In this document: piece by piece, positions 11,620 to 24,579 of the stretch
Numbering within the stretch: the first letter of the stretch is position 1
How the letters are laid out: the number at the start of each line of letters is the position of its first letter
Source: Anseranas semipalmata
Lineage: Eukaryota; Chordata; Aves; Anseriformes; Anseranatidae
Length of the DNA: 64,000 nt
Direction of reading: 5' to 3'
Assembly: GCA_013399115.1 (NCBI GenBank)
Contig: VXAA01001354.1
Location: forward strand, 1,151,822 to 1,215,821
The notes under the pieces: generated by a model
Databases searched by the model: none
What the model saw: the letters and a program-made list of their open reading frames with translations, nothing else
What the model was told of the DNA's origin: nothing
Made by a program: the position numbers and the translations under genes

Positions 11620-12531
11620 CTGGGAGCGTGCCGGGGAAGGTAGGCAGTCAGAGGGCTGAACCCTGGACCCCGACGTGCACACGAGTACGTGGAAAATGAC
11701 GACTTGGTGATTTTAGTTCAAAACTATGTGGACTTGGAAGCAATGTAATTTTCTTTCATGCGTCTTTTATCTGAGAGTTGGCACGTATGTTGTGCATAGA
11801 AATGAAGAAGATGACTTGGGGCTCTCTTCTGTCGTCACTTACATGGTGTGTAACTCAATATTTTGTTTATTTATGGGAAAATTCTTTTCTGCAGCTCCAC
11901 AAAGATTGTGCGAGAGCAAAGGAAGCATGAGGAAGGAGAGGGCCAGCCCTCTCTGCCCCAAAGTGAGAGCACTGAAAAAATAAAACCTGGCGCGCAGGCT
12001 GCGGCTGACTGAAAGCATCTTTCATTTGTGCATTAAAGCCAGCGAATCCCTGGCCTCAGCTCTCCCAGCTTACCCTCAGCATCAGCCAGTTCGCCAGAAA
12101 AGTATGGGCCATGGGAAAATAAACTGTGTGTACAGGAGTAACTCATATTTATCAAACGGCAATTGCAATTAAAATGTCTCACTCCTATCTGATTATCACA
12201 ACACGTCTCTCCTCTATCTCCTCTTTGGCTTTAAGTGGCCCCTTGTAAAAACAAGAATAGCTCTCTAAATGTTGGAGCGAGAGAGACAAGAGACAAAACC
12301 CATCGTTTTTGCTCTCCATTTGTACACCGAAATGCAGCTGATAGTGGTCCCAAGCTCTGTGACTGCAGCATTTAGCGAAGCTTAGATTGTCCTGCTCTAA
12401 CATGTCCTGTCCCTTTTGCAGCTGAGAGCATCTCTGGCAGGTACATGCCTTGCACAGGGACAAGTTCTGCACGGAACACTTTAGAGCAGAAGAGCACAGT
12501 TAAGGATGCCAAATTGTTCCAGGTGGTTAGA

Positions 12532-12602
12532 TTATATTTCTAGGCACAAGGCTGGGCTGGTTGATGGTCTTTGAGAGTCACTTTGCCAGACTAGTAATGA
12601 CA
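12532..12602 (+). mobile_element. Degraded CR1 3' tail, copy B
   Basis: TTTCTAGGCACAAGGCTGGG and GATGGTCTTTGAGAGTCACT align with copy A at 7803-7875 and with the sense CR1 tail. Both copies lack the terminal octamer repeat, which fits old age. Confidence 0.42.
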
Positions 12603-15508
12603 GAGGCACTCTGCAATTCCTGCCGCCTTTATGTCATTGCATATGCAGTTGTTTGAGGATTCAGATAAAACCTTAAGGGTACAAAATGCTTTGGCTTGGT
12701 GAAAAGGCTACTACGGACAAGTCACAAAATCTTAAGAAGGGAATATTGACTCTACAAAGAAAGGAAAGTATTTGTTTAACAAAAATACTGCCTAGAATTT
12801 GCTTGTCTGAAAGAAGCTTAAGGATTTTGATGTGATGGGGTCAAAACTGTTGAGAAAATCGTGACGCAGCCAGAACAAGGACAGATGAGTCTGTAATTGT
12901 CAGTCCCAATCTGCATGCCTGTGCCACTACCTTCACTTGTAGGACTATCACAAGCCACCAGCCATCAGATAAACATTGTCAGACCCATTTCAATGTTTTA
13001 TAAGAAACAGATTTTAATGTCTAACTAATCCAATCCTATAAACCTGGAGAGGAGGGGTTATTATTTTAATGAAATAGCTAGCTTAACCAGGTGTCAGAAC
13101 TCCCCTGACAGGCTGAGTGCAAGCATCGGCCAACAATAATTTCAGACCAATTGGACCATCCAAAGTACTTAGACATTTCCACCCATAAATCCATACCTTG
13201 CTGGCTCGTCCTGTTGCAGTGACCATTTCTCCATTAGAATAATACTTGTTGAGATCATGAATGTGGGGTGCTTTAATGCTGGCCACATATCTGTGATGCT
13301 GGGAAGTTCAAGCATTGAATTTTCCTCAGTATATTCCCATCTCTGCCTCCAATTCAGTGATAATAGGAAGCCCAAATCCAGCTTATTAGCAGGACAGCGG
13401 TGCGGCGGAATAAAGGGAGGAGCACACCAGCCTGTGCTTCTTCGGTTTCTTGTCCTAAGATTCCCCCACCCTGCTTATTGTTCTAATTATTCCTCCAGAT
13501 ACTTACCAGAGATGAGTCAAAATCTCCAGCGTGTTTGAAGAATCAATAGCATAGCTGAAAGGACACTGGGGTCGTGTGTGTCTGTGTTTGATGCTTACTG
13601 CAGTAATAATCTGACTGCTGTCTGCAGCCGGGAAGTCCTGGATGCTCGATTCGTCCTTGTTGGGAGGTGGAAAATCTCCACACCCTCTTTCTGGACAAGC
13701 AGTGGATACAAATATTAATACATGGCTGAAGTAGGCATGATGTTTTAATTAAAGACAAAAATCTGACTTTGTTACAATAAAGGATGCATGATTTAGAGGT
13801 TTTTTATTGAACAGCATGCCAGGGACACAGTGCTGGCTGTCTCTTTGCCACTGAGACACAGGAAAAGTTGGTCACAGCCTCCGTGCTTGACCTCTCCCAC
13901 CTGTGCATCAAGGTTGCTGCTGTTTCTTAAGCCGCCAGTCATAAGGAACCATCAATAAAAGGCTTTGACCATGTAGTAGAAAGAGGGGATCTAGGCAAGG
14001 ATCTTAAAAAGAGAACAAAATTACCAGGTGCAGAAAAAAAGGTGTTTCCAAGTCATCATTTAACCTTCTAAAATACTTCATCAGCTTTTTTGAACACAGC
14101 ATTTCTGCTGAATGCACCTGGATTAAAATGTTGCGGTATAGAAAGCTCATCAGGATTGCTTCTTTCCTAGTGCTAAGCTGGATCTATGAGCCCAGAATAT
14201 ACGAACGTGTGGTTAACAGAGGTCCTAACCGTACCGAGTCTCCCTCAGTTTTCACCTATTTTGGTTGTTTTGCAACTATACCGCTGTGATGAAAAACAGA
14301 AGTGAGACCTGTCAGTGTATTTTATAGCGTAGCTGCTTGAAAGGCTGGAGTGACCATGGGGCTGCAAATCGTTGACTCGGAAAATTGGCAGTGAGTAATT
14401 TACCTGCCTGTAATTTGGGGACAGTGCCGTCGAGCACAGTTGGAAATCCCTCGTGTGCTACTTGGGAGTTCTTGTTATCTCAAAGGCATCTCTAGGTCAG
14501 CCGGCGGGTTTGAGGCTGGTAAAGGTGCCGAGGAACCACTCGTGGGAAGGGCGTTGAAAGGAGAGGCAAAAAGCAGATGAGATTGCAAAGAAGGTAAATT
14601 ACTGTTTCAGGGGAAGCTAGAGTTGCCTGATGAAGATGCAAGTAACTTGCTGAAGATGCAAGGCAGAGTAAAGGAGACTTTTTCCAAATTCTGTTGAGCA
14701 TTTTGGTCTCTACAATGGTTCCGAGTTGGCTGTGGGTGCTCCTGCAGGTCCCCAGTAAAGAGGCGAGTTCATCAGTGCTCAGCTGGTTCCTGTGCTTGGA
14801 AGAGGCATTGCTCTATCGATGTCCGTCTGCCGAAACCAACATTTTTGCAGAAGAATATAGCTTCTTCAACTCCTAACTTAGAGTTTTTACATTACCAGAC
14901 TATCCTCCAACAGTGTTTTTCAAATTACTTATTTGAAATCTACCTCTATACCGAGGGAAGGTTTATAAAGTAGATCGGAATCAAGTTTAAGCACTGCAGA
15001 ATTATCTGAACAAATTGATATGGCCTACGTCACATTTATTTATTTGGATTACCAGTTTGTGATCATTTTTTGAGATTAGATCTTGTAATAGTAGGTTGGG
15101 GTAAGAAAAGAGTCTCAGAATCACAGGTACTCTCCCAAGGACAGGGACACAACTTTGCCCTAACTTCAGACACTTTTTTGCAAAGGGTCTGTGCTGATGC
15201 AGCAAAGTCAGAGGGCTGAGATGGGACGTGGAGAAGAGCAGTATCTTATTGTAAAGTTTTTTTTTCTGCTGCATCTCTTGCACTATTTTTTGTTTCTTCT
15301 GTAAGCTGGGAGCAGTCGGCGTGTTCGGGGTGGACGTGCCCGGCTGAGCGGGGCGGTGGGCGGTGGCTGCGCCGCGCCGGTGTGGGACGCGCTCGTGCTG
15401 GCAGCATGAAGTTCATGTGTCACACTTCCCCTTCTAAAAAATGGTTTCTGTCTCCACCTTGTGCTTTACAAAGGCTCTTCCGTGATCCCTGTATTTCCCG
15501 CGTTTGCA

Positions 15509-15524
15509 GTGTGTGTGTGTGTGT
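15509..15524 (+). repeat. (GT)8 microsatellite
   Basis: Eight GT units follow TTTGCA and lead into a TTTGGAGGAG text. Confidence 0.95.
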
Positions 15525-16325
15525 AGTAAGTTTGGAGGAGTCCAAATCCCCAGCGGATGGACGCAGTTCTGTCTATTAACGCGTTTCGGAGCCGTGGTGC
15601 TCTGGTCTGAAACCCGTGTGATTGCACGGAGGGTGCGTGTCCGGGGGCAGCCATGGAGCGCTCGGCTGCCGTGCACCGGCACCCCTTTGCTCACAACCAG
15701 CTGCCTGGAATTCACTTTTTCCTCCCATTCAGCCCAGCAAAGTATCAACAAAAAACAATTTCTGCAGAACAGTGGAAAAGTTAACGAGGGAGCTGAAGTC
15801 ATACCAAGTTTGTATTAAAATCCCCAAGCCATCTTATTTAAGTCTTTGTTTCTTCGGCGTTGTTGAAATATGAAAATACGAAAAAAAAAAAAAATTAGGG
15901 TTGGAATGTAAACCCCTTTCTTCTTTCTTTTATGTTTCCAAGCTGCCAAGCCCAGACAGCGGAGTCGCTCCGGGGGTGCACCCGCTTCAGGCGGTGCAAG
16001 GTGCGCGTGCCGGGGGGTCCTCGTCCCCCGTGAGCGCGTGCTGGACCCAGGCGGGCGAGGCCGATGTGGGTCCGCGAGTGCTGGAGGGCTGCCCTGGCAC
16101 ACTGCAGAGCCTCTGGTTCCATCGTACCCAGCGGGGCACCTGCGCAGGGCTGCTGCCAGGAGCAGTGCCTGGAGAATGTGTGCATGCCCGCTTCACCCAG
16201 GGTAATGCAAAGCACCGTAAATGGGGCTGTAACAGCAGGGAAAGGCCCCGGGGAGGATGGGGACCCCAGCAGTCCCGGTGCCAGAGCCAGCGAGCCACTG
16301 GACTTGTGCAGGCCCAGCAGCTCAG

Positions 16326-16375
16326 GTAAAAAAAAAAAAAAATGTATATAAATAAATACATACATTTATTCTCTA
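16326..16375 (+). repeat. A-rich tract and AT-rich simple sequence
   Basis: After CAG|GTAA a run of about 14 A is followed by TGTATATAAATAAATACATA. The GC-rich segment 15943-16325 just before it is open in one frame and ends at a GTAAAA donor-like site. The A run could be the tail of an old retrocopy or simple slippage. Confidence 0.8.
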
Positions 16376-18845
16376 CAAATGTGCATAAATAGCTGCAGCA
16401 CGATGCGCGTGGGCAGGAGCTGGGCCGGCTGTGCTCCCGTGCCCTGAGCCGCTGCCGCGCCGGGCCCTGCTGTCAGCTCGTGGCATCGCGGGGTTTGTGA
16501 CTTCCTTACCCGCACGGCCCATCGCTCGGGGAGGCAAATGACAAAACCAGATCCGTGGTTTGACAGGGAGGTGACTGTGAGTTACTGCCACGAGGGGGAA
16601 AAACGTGGTAATAATTTACATGATGCACACATCTCTGCATTTCCTTACTACCATTCAGAGCATTAAAAGATCTGTAAGGAAGATGTGCCATTTATCAAAG
16701 GTATTTTTAAAATACAGTTGATCTGAGCATGCAGATAGCTCCGACTGTACAACGTTGGCAGGGGCCTGCGTCATCCACCAGCTTGGCAATTAGGCGGTTG
16801 CCTCCATGTGCCAGTTCCCCTGTGTCCCCCTGTACCCTGGCCCCTCCGGACACAAGCGTCCCATCCCTGGGCTTGGGTGCCTCGGCTGCTTGGCCGGAGT
16901 CTGCAGGAGGACTGCTGGGTCCTTGGTTCGTTCGTAGAGGCTTTGTTCTTGGGTGAGCTGGTGCTGGTGTTGCAGGTCTGTACTGGTTGTATCAGCCAAG
17001 TGACTTGAACTGTTTGAAGCAGGCCTTCAGAACAGTGAGGGGTACAGGGGAAGATGCTTCTTTCTGCTGCTGACTTTCAGATGCAGGGTTCTTCTGTTTG
17101 GCATTAGCAGAACCCCCCATTGCGATGGACGACTTGAGAGCTGTGGACAAAGATAGTCCCCACAGAAGGCTGTAGGACAGCACATGGGCTGCTAGGCAGG
17201 CAAACAGTTGCATTGCCCCATCTGCTTTGTGGGTTTAGGCAAGCTGCTTCCACCCCCATTCTCCTCTGGCTCCCCACGGGGGCTGTTGTTCCCACCCAGC
17301 AAGAGCCTGCTTACTGCTCGTAAGGGCTCGAGCGAATGTCCCCGGGCAGAAGCATAAGCTTGTGATTTCTGAACCGGTATTCAAGATGTGCAAGGTCTTT
17401 ATTCTGCTTGTTGCAAAAATCTTTCTGGAAATCCCATTTCTTTCCCCCTGCTTTGTTTCCCCACGAGTGTAGCTTGTGAGCAGGGCAGAGCAGCCCCTCT
17501 TTTCAGAGCCTTTGCCCTTGGGTGCCTGATGGAGGGGCTGGACCGGGGGAGGAGAGGTCAACTCAATAGCAGAAGCATTTGTTTTCCTAAGAAAAGAGGT
17601 GATTTTGCTCCTTTAATTTTTTTTAGAGCGTGTGTTCTTGATACATGGTTTAGCTGCCCGTGTTCTGCTGCAGGAGGTGAAGTCCTGGCAAAGCTGAAGC
17701 CCCGCACACACCTGCTCACTGCACTGGCTTTGGGATCCCCCCCCGAGCCGTCCTGGCCAGCGGGACCGGGCTGCACCCTTCTGCTGGAGGACTTCTCTCA
17801 AGCACAGGCTGTCTTTAAATGTCTAAATAAGGCATTTTCAAGCAAATCTAGCCCTTTCTCAGTACAGCATGGCATTGCACCAGACCTTCCGTGCAGTTCT
17901 CTTTGCTCTGCCATCTGCTTTGCAAGTCCTGTTGTCACCTCCACGGACCAAAGAGCAACGTGGCGTCGTCATACCATGGAGCAGAAGCACCATGTCCTGT
18001 GAAACCACCAGGTATGTATTTACGTGTGTGCAAGTGAACCAAGCAGGGATGTGGCTTGAAAGGGATGTTGAGCGTGGGGATCTGGGAATCCCTGCTAGCA
18101 TCCCAAGAGGGAGAGCACAGTCTGCAGTTATTTCTGAACGCTTCCTGTCACTCAATTTGCACAAAGGGGACAGAACGGTACGCCGGGACTTCCAGGTGTG
18201 CTCACCGAGTTAGGGAGCATCAGTCCTGGCATACCAGCAGAGCTGCTTCATCCTGGCTGCTGAATGCTCAGCAGTGAATAAGGTTGCAATTGGGCCTCCA
18301 GCATCCCAGGTGATAACTGCAACCGCTGAGCTGCTGGTTATTCTAGAATCTGCCTGCTTTTGTCAGTAACCAGAAATTTTCTGGTTCAGGTCATGGGACC
18401 TGAAAAAGTATTAAAATTTGTGATTATCTGATTCTGTTTTGGTTAATTCATGTTGTCCAGTGAAAATTCTGTAATGAAAACCAATCAGGACATACACAGA
18501 GTGTTGCTTTCACTTGTATAGCAGCGCAGGTAAACTAGTAAGCACGTTTTCGTGGTAGGCAGTGGAATAATACGGAGATTGCATTTAACATGTCTGCCTT
18601 CTAGAGCTTCCTTTATTTATACACAAATCCGTGAAAGCTTAAACTTCTCATTTTTTCAGTGGAAAGCCAGTATTGCAGTGCAAACGCCAAACTCTGTGCT
18701 CCAGAAGTGCTGCTGATGCATTACATGGGAGCTCTGGGTTTGCTTTTTTCTGTACGGGCTGCGCTCGTGAGGACAGGTCCCCTGCCCCCCGAGCATCAGG
18801 ACGGGCACTGGAAGGTGCTGCGGAGATGTCACCTGCCTGAGCCCC

Positions 18846-18872
18846 GGGGGGACGGGGGGCTCGGGGCAGGGG
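18846..18872 (+). other. G-quadruplex motif
   Basis: Four G runs of 6, 6, 4 and 4 are separated by AC, CTC and CA, fitting the G3+N1-7 pattern. Confidence 0.75.
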
Positions 18873-19011
18873 ACACCCAGCAGGACACAGCTCCGTGTTC
18901 GCAGCCCCGGCCGGGAGCGAGCCTCTGCAGCGATTTGTACGCGCTGGTGCCTGTGTGATTCCCCTCGTCCCCAGCCCGTGAGGTTCACAGCACAACCAAA
19001 AATTCCTGATC

Positions 19012-19059
19012 TTATTTACTTACTTACTTGCTTACTCATTTATTTTATTTATTTTATTG
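19012..19059 (+). repeat. TTAC/TTTA tetranucleotide repeat
   Basis: Several TTAC units (with one TTGC) pass into TTTA/TTTTA units. It lies at the end of a GC-rich patch. Confidence 0.9.
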
Positions 19060-19437
19060 TGGGAGTGTTTGGCTGTGAATGTAGAAGGTGTTTGGGAATA
19101 CTTGCAAAAACGTCGTAACTGGGCTCTGCACAGGCAAAGCATTTGTGGCTGTCGGGCACGCGCACGCTCGCAGAAAGCAGAGTGACTGTTGAACAGCGGC
19201 TGGTGGGAAGTCGTAATGCTCATCAAAACTCTTGTGATAAATAACATTGCTTGGCTTTTTAAGCTAATTTGTCTGCTGTTCGCTGTTTACTCAGGAATCT
19301 GGTTTAAAACCCGATGTGGTAATATAATTGCCTGAAGAACCATGATGTAACCAGAAAATGAATCAGAAGGAATTATTTTACAAACCCACCACTTAACTGT
19401 GAGCCAATGGCAACCCGCAGTGGCCCTTTTCATGTGC

Positions 19438-19464
19438 TTATCTTCATTATGACATTAGAGATAA
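19438..19464. promoter_or_regulatory. Inverted GATA motif pair
   Basis: TTATCT (19438-19443) and AGATAA (19459-19464) are inverted copies of the GATA-factor site, 15 bases apart. The surrounding stretch 19320-19500 is unique-looking and AT-rich. Confidence 0.35.
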
Positions 19465-20576
19465 TCTGCCTCTGCCAGGCTTTCCCTAACCCCAAATTCA
19501 CAAACATCCTCTCTTTTTTCCTCTTTCCTCAGGAGAAACGTAGCTCTCTGCTAGTATCTTAACCGCTTTAGTAGGAAAAGTAAATAAATTAATGCCAATG
19601 AAAAAATAAAAGTCTGAATAACGCTTGTACTGCATTTACTGTAAGCACACAGTTGTGAGCATGCTTTGCCTTTTTAATTGAATACCGAAAACTGATGGGT
19701 GCTCTGCTTGGGGTGGCTCCAGCACCTGATGTGGGCACCTGGTGCCACGTGGGGTGGTGGGGCCAGGAGCTGCCCCCTGGGGCCAGCAGCTGCTGGGCGG
19801 GATGGGACAGGTGCTGGAGGGCACCTGGGCATCTGCAGGGACACTGGATGCTTGGGCTGTGGCACCAAGCTGCTCCTTATGTGATCACACCACTAAATCA
19901 CTTTGAATCTTTCTACAAATGTTGGTCGTCCTTTTCTAGAAAGCTTAAAAGCAGGCCGTCGTTACACCTTGCGGTGGAATTCAGTAGTGAGCTGTCTTTG
20001 GGTATTCTATTCTAATCTAATCTGAAGTTTTCCAGATCTGAGGCTGTCCGTGTTTCTGTGGTGGAGGTGATCTTCTTGTTTGGAAATGGACCTCAGAGAG
20101 GAGAGGGCAAGGTAGGAGAAGGGTGCAGTTCTGCTTGGTCCTGTGCTCAGCTTCACTCGACACGGCATCGCTTGTGTAAGTGGAACTGCTCTGAGCTCTT
20201 CTGTCTGGACTCGACGATCCTTGTGGGTCCCTCCCAGCTCAGGATGCTCGGTGGTTCTGTGATCTGGGAACGTTTCTCCTGCCGTGAGGCCCTGAGCAGA
20301 CTGCAGGGAGCCGCGTGTGCCAGCCGTGCACCTAGTCCCCAGCTCCTGAGGCATCGCTGGTAAATGGCTGTGTTTGGGAAATCTGGACTTGATTGCGAAA
20401 GGGCAGGATGTTCATGTTCCTGAAATAATTTTTCCAGCTCTTGACATTATTTGTGGTAGCCAAAAGAATATGAAAATATTGGGAAAGGATCTTTAGTATA
20501 GGCAAAGGTATTCAATGTAGTTGCTATATTTTTTTTTTTTCAAACAGGAAATGTGTGCAGAATGTACATTTTAAAT

Positions 20577-20590
20577 CACAAATTATTGTG
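20577..20590. other. Short palindrome CACAA-ATTA-TTGTG
   Basis: Five-base inverted arms flank ATTA. The arms hold paired ACAA cores as in SOX sites, but the spacing is not the classic dimer form. Confidence 0.4.
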
Positions 20591-22120
20591 AAAATTGATA
20601 TGTTGACTTAAATAATTTAATGCAATGCAGACAGGTTCAACTTAACTCTGCATCTGAGAGAGTTTCACATTATCTTCCTGCGCTGCTTATCATTACCATG
20701 ATTTGTCCCAGTATTTTCATTCTTGTTCTTCTGGCCTGCACCCTGAGTGTTTTGGGGGCCAGCTGCATGTGTGCACGTTGATTACCATCCATCTTCCCTC
20801 TTATGCAGCCATCCGTCTAAGAAATCATAGCAGGATTTGTTCTCTGGTCACACCATCACTTGAATTCTGCTCTGAGTCAATTGCAAACTGCTGTAGCTAA
20901 ATCTATGCAAACTTGTGAAAAATTCTTTTTTTTTGGAATCCAGAATTAGTGCTAAATGTCCAGTTGCGCTATCAGAGTAACATTAGGAACAACTATCAAT
21001 ATGCCAAGAGACAACAAATAGTTAATTGAGGCTCAATTGGGTGTCAGTGCGGTCCATAAATTTCTATAAGGTCAGGGTCTGGCTGAGATTGTTGTCAAAG
21101 TTCAGGGTAAGTGTTGCACTACTGACATCCCCTACTACGAGCACCCCCTCCCCCTGACAATACAGTACATTTTTTCAGCAAAAGGAGTAAAAGAAGAAAA
21201 TGACGTGAAACTGAGAAAATGTTGGGTATTCTTGAGCTGGTCAGAGGAGTCGCTGCCATTTGCTAAGTAGTAAAGTACCGTTTGCTAATCCGTTGCCATC
21301 TGCCTTTGTTACTCCAGCCCACTCAGCTAGACACTGCAACAGCCGCTTTATTGTGTGCGTTATATCAACTTTAAGTCATGCGTTGAACAACCATATACTT
21401 TATTTAGTCTTTATTTTTAATAGAGACTGAGGACATCCAGCTTTGCTGTGCTGGAAGGGTTATGGATCCCGTGGATTGAGCATTTTTCTGCAGATCTTGC
21501 TGTATTTTCCAGATTCTGAACTTTTTTTTAGTTCCGTAGCTCATTTGGTTGCCAACATTACTGTAGGCTTCTTAATGTAAATCAATCCACTGCTGTCTTA
21601 TGAGTCTGGAGACCAACTAAAACAATAGCACCAAGAGGTGTGAATTTTCCCCATTCATCTTAATAGACTGTTAACTTCAAAGTCTGCTTGTGACCACTTA
21701 AAGGCTTAGTGTTAACCTCTCCTGCTACAGTATGTCCAACAAATGCACTTGTTGTCCAGCCCCATATGGACATACCAGATGTTCCTCCCACCAGAGTGGA
21801 CATTCCAGAGGAAATTGCTGCTGGAGGCATGGTCCAGCAGCAGGACAGAGGTAAGATGCTGGGCCAGTACAGCCGAGTCCAGTAGTGGTATTCTTTTTGA
21901 ACTGCAGATGCTGGCTTTACAAGCTGTCTCCAGCAATTCCTCCTGTGAACTACCACTTCTAACCATTTTTCCAGATTCCATAGGGATGTTGCTAAAATTG
22001 CTGAGCAATTTTGCTCATCTGCATCCAATATTGAGAACTTTAACAAGTCGTGGAATATTTTTTTCCCCCCAGGCAGAGAGAGGAGAGGATTTTCAGGCAT
22101 ATTTTCCTCTTTTTCTGTAG

Positions 22121-22199
22121 AAATGAAGACAGACATTGACTTAGATTTGTGCAAGGCCATCTATTTAAAACAGATCCAAAAGGACTTTGCAAAGCATAG
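22121..22199 (+). other. Candidate 79-base exon
   Basis: The acceptor TTTTCCTCTTTTTCTGTAG ends at 22120 and the donor is TAG|GTAAGA after 22199. Of the three frames only one is open (2 bases, 25 codons, 2 bases), with peptide MKTDIDLDLCKAIYLKQI at its start. GC by codon position is about 36, 16 and 56 percent, a coding-like order in an AT-rich segment. The peptide has an amphipathic-helix look. Its product and partner exons are unknown, and a chance pseudo-exon remains possible. Confidence 0.22.
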
Positions 22200-22439
22200 G
22201 TAAGAGTAAACTTCTCTAAACGATACCATGAGTACTAATCACGTGCCCTTGCGTTACACTTCCATTTAGCCCTGACTTATGATGTAAAACACGCTTGTTT
22301 TGCTTGCTTGTCAGGTGCCAAATCAGAGCAAGTTAGGTTACCAACTGTATCTGCCTTAGAACTAATTTATACTTATCAAGAAAAGTTGTAATTATCATAC
22401 TGAAAATCACAGTAGGTTTTGCCCCAAAGCATGTCCTTC

Positions 22440-23100
22440 TGCATCTTACATCTGCATCATCCCAGACACTTCCTATGTATTTCCTACTTGCTGCTTGTAC
22501 CCTCCCCTTCTTGTCCGTGATCTTGCTGATTCATTCCAAGACTGAAAAGTTACGGCCTGCTCTCACCCTCCCGTTGGTGTATCTGTCCTTCTCCTGCTGC
22601 CAGTCTGCTTCTTCCCCTCTCAGAAATAGAAGCTCCCATGTACTGCTCTCTTCTAAGCCTTCCTTTTACCTCCATGGTATGGTCTTATTTCTTGATCTCC
22701 CGTGGGCAAGGGGAGAGATTACTGTCTCCTACGCTTCTTCTTTCATAACCTTTCAGCCTTCTCTGGGTATTTAAATTCAGGACTCCTTACATATTTTGAG
22801 TTCCCGTTTGTCCTAGACTTTGGTCAGTGCCAGCTTCTCGCTATGCAATATCAGATCTACAGGGGTCTCTTTCTAGCTGAAACTCAGAATCAGAGATCCG
22901 TCATTACCCTTCATGATCTACCATCGGACTCTGTCCTTGATCTCTTTTTCTCTGTTCTCACTCTAGGTCTCCATATTTACACCTGTCTGAGTCCCATGGC
23001 TTCTGTCTGCACGGTAGAGATGTTCCCATCATCTACACAACTGAACTTTGATGCATCCAAATAGTGCTCCCTGGAGTGTTCTTCTCTGTCTCTAGACAAG
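22440..23100. other. Pyrimidine-rich plus strand
   Basis: The plus strand is roughly 63 percent C+T by sampling (up to 80 percent in 22561-22620), with many CTTCTTCC and CTCCC words. It follows the candidate exon at 22121. It contains several acceptor-like sites as a by-product. Confidence 0.5.
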
Positions 23101-24579
23101 GGCACTGCAGCCTCTCATGCCTACTCCGCTTGCAGAAAGTCCCTTAGAAGTCCCTTTTCTGTGGTACTTTGCGAAAATCCTAGCAGTGCTTCCTCTGTTA
23201 GTGCACTGCAAAACAGCTTATCGCATTGACTAATACAATTCACCTTTTTCCCTTGTACTATCTTACCCGTACTCACTTTTTGTCTGGGGTCTTACATGTA
23301 GCCCTTCCTAATGCAAGTCAGACCAAGGTTTGGAAGCTCCCCTTTGGTTTAGCATTGGCAAAGCACAGTTGTACAAAGTACATTGGCAAAGGACAGCCGT
23401 GGGCTGCAGGACCGCAGCTGGTGGCGGTGGTCCTGCGTTGTTCCCCCGGCACGTCTGTGCTCGAGGCTCCCTGTGGCCCCGCATCCGCGGAGGGGAGATG
23501 TTCCTGCAGGAGAGGGATGGGTTCAGCCGCGGTGACGGTGCTGCTGCTTCTGGCTGCCCAGAGCTTCCTCTCACTGCAGCGCCGTCGTGCGGGTGGGAGG
23601 ATGAGGAGCTGTTAAAACAGTTCTAACCTTTATAAATGTGGGGGAATTCTGAGAACTGAATTCCTATTCTGCAGGAAGCACTAGGCTTTATCGTGTGCTG
23701 GGATAGTCAGGGGTTCCTCATCCCCTACACGGATGGATCCCCAATAGGCACGGTTTTGTTTTATTTTATTTCTCATAGCACAACTTGTTATTAGCAGCGG
23801 TAGTTAAAAATCAGGAAGATCCCAGCCTGATTCTCGTAAACCGGATAGCATCTGCCAGTCTGGCGGTTCAGGAGTTGTCTCCTGACCTGGAGTCGCTTTC
23901 AGAGAACACGGAAACCCTCCAGGTCCTTCTCACAGCTTCTCTTCTGGCTTCACGAGTAGCCTCAAAGCTCAGCGCCGGCTGGCAGCAGGAGGCAGGTGTG
24001 CGTGAAGCCGGGGGGGGGTCCCGCAGCGGCACGGCCAGCTAGAACTGCCCCGGCTCCCGAAACCGTTTTCTTAGAAGTCGGTTAGTTGTGTAATTTCTTC
24101 CTTCTTTTTTCCTGACGGTTGTTACGATCTCTGTTCTGTGTTTATAATAACGTGTGTTTACTAATAGTGTGGTGGCATGCCACTGCCAAGCTTCTTCTGC
24201 TAACAATAAAAAAGGGAAAATTGATATTTATGGAGACTTGGGGGCTGGCTGGGCTCTAGCTCTTGATTTTTATTGTAGCTGACTGCAAACTTTTCAGACA
24301 TGAGAATCTGTATCTCATTGTGGAGAGCTGGTTTCCATTTCAATCTGGGTCCCATTATTAGGGTTTGGTTTACATTCTGCAAGGTTAGCCGTGTGCGGAT
24401 TCACACAAACAAATATGTAATTTATGTCTGTAGCTTTCACTTGCGGTATTTAAACCTCCACCTATTTGAAATCTGTCTGGAAGGGGATGAGAGGATCTCC
24501 AGTGTTCCTCTTTCTAATGGATGGGTGCACTGTAGAGCAACAAGCAGTCTCATAAAAAGTTTGCATTCATTTCCAGCCT

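Larger units (their letters stand above)
12603..18845. other. Non-coding stretch
   Basis: Unique-looking DNA with short GC-rich patches (15300-15400, 15960-16320). The longest open frame of the window (17388-18002) lies here. It overlaps other open frames and shows no recognisable sequence. A possible exon at 17927-18011 ends at CAG|GTATGT. Confidence 0.5.

Noticed and set aside
11674..11690. GACCCCGACGTG, similar to part of a retroviral tRNA primer-binding site
   Set aside because: Only 12 bases match, and no LTR upstream or gag-like frame downstream is visible.
17388..18002. 204-codon open frame, the longest in the window
   Set aside because: It overlaps other open frames on both strands, has no recognisable domain, and its composition looks like translated non-coding DNA.
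21660..22160. 166-codon minus-strand frame
   Set aside because: Parts look protein-like, but there is no homology I can name, no start context and no poly(A) tail or other retrocopy sign. It also overlaps the plus-strand exon candidate at 22121.
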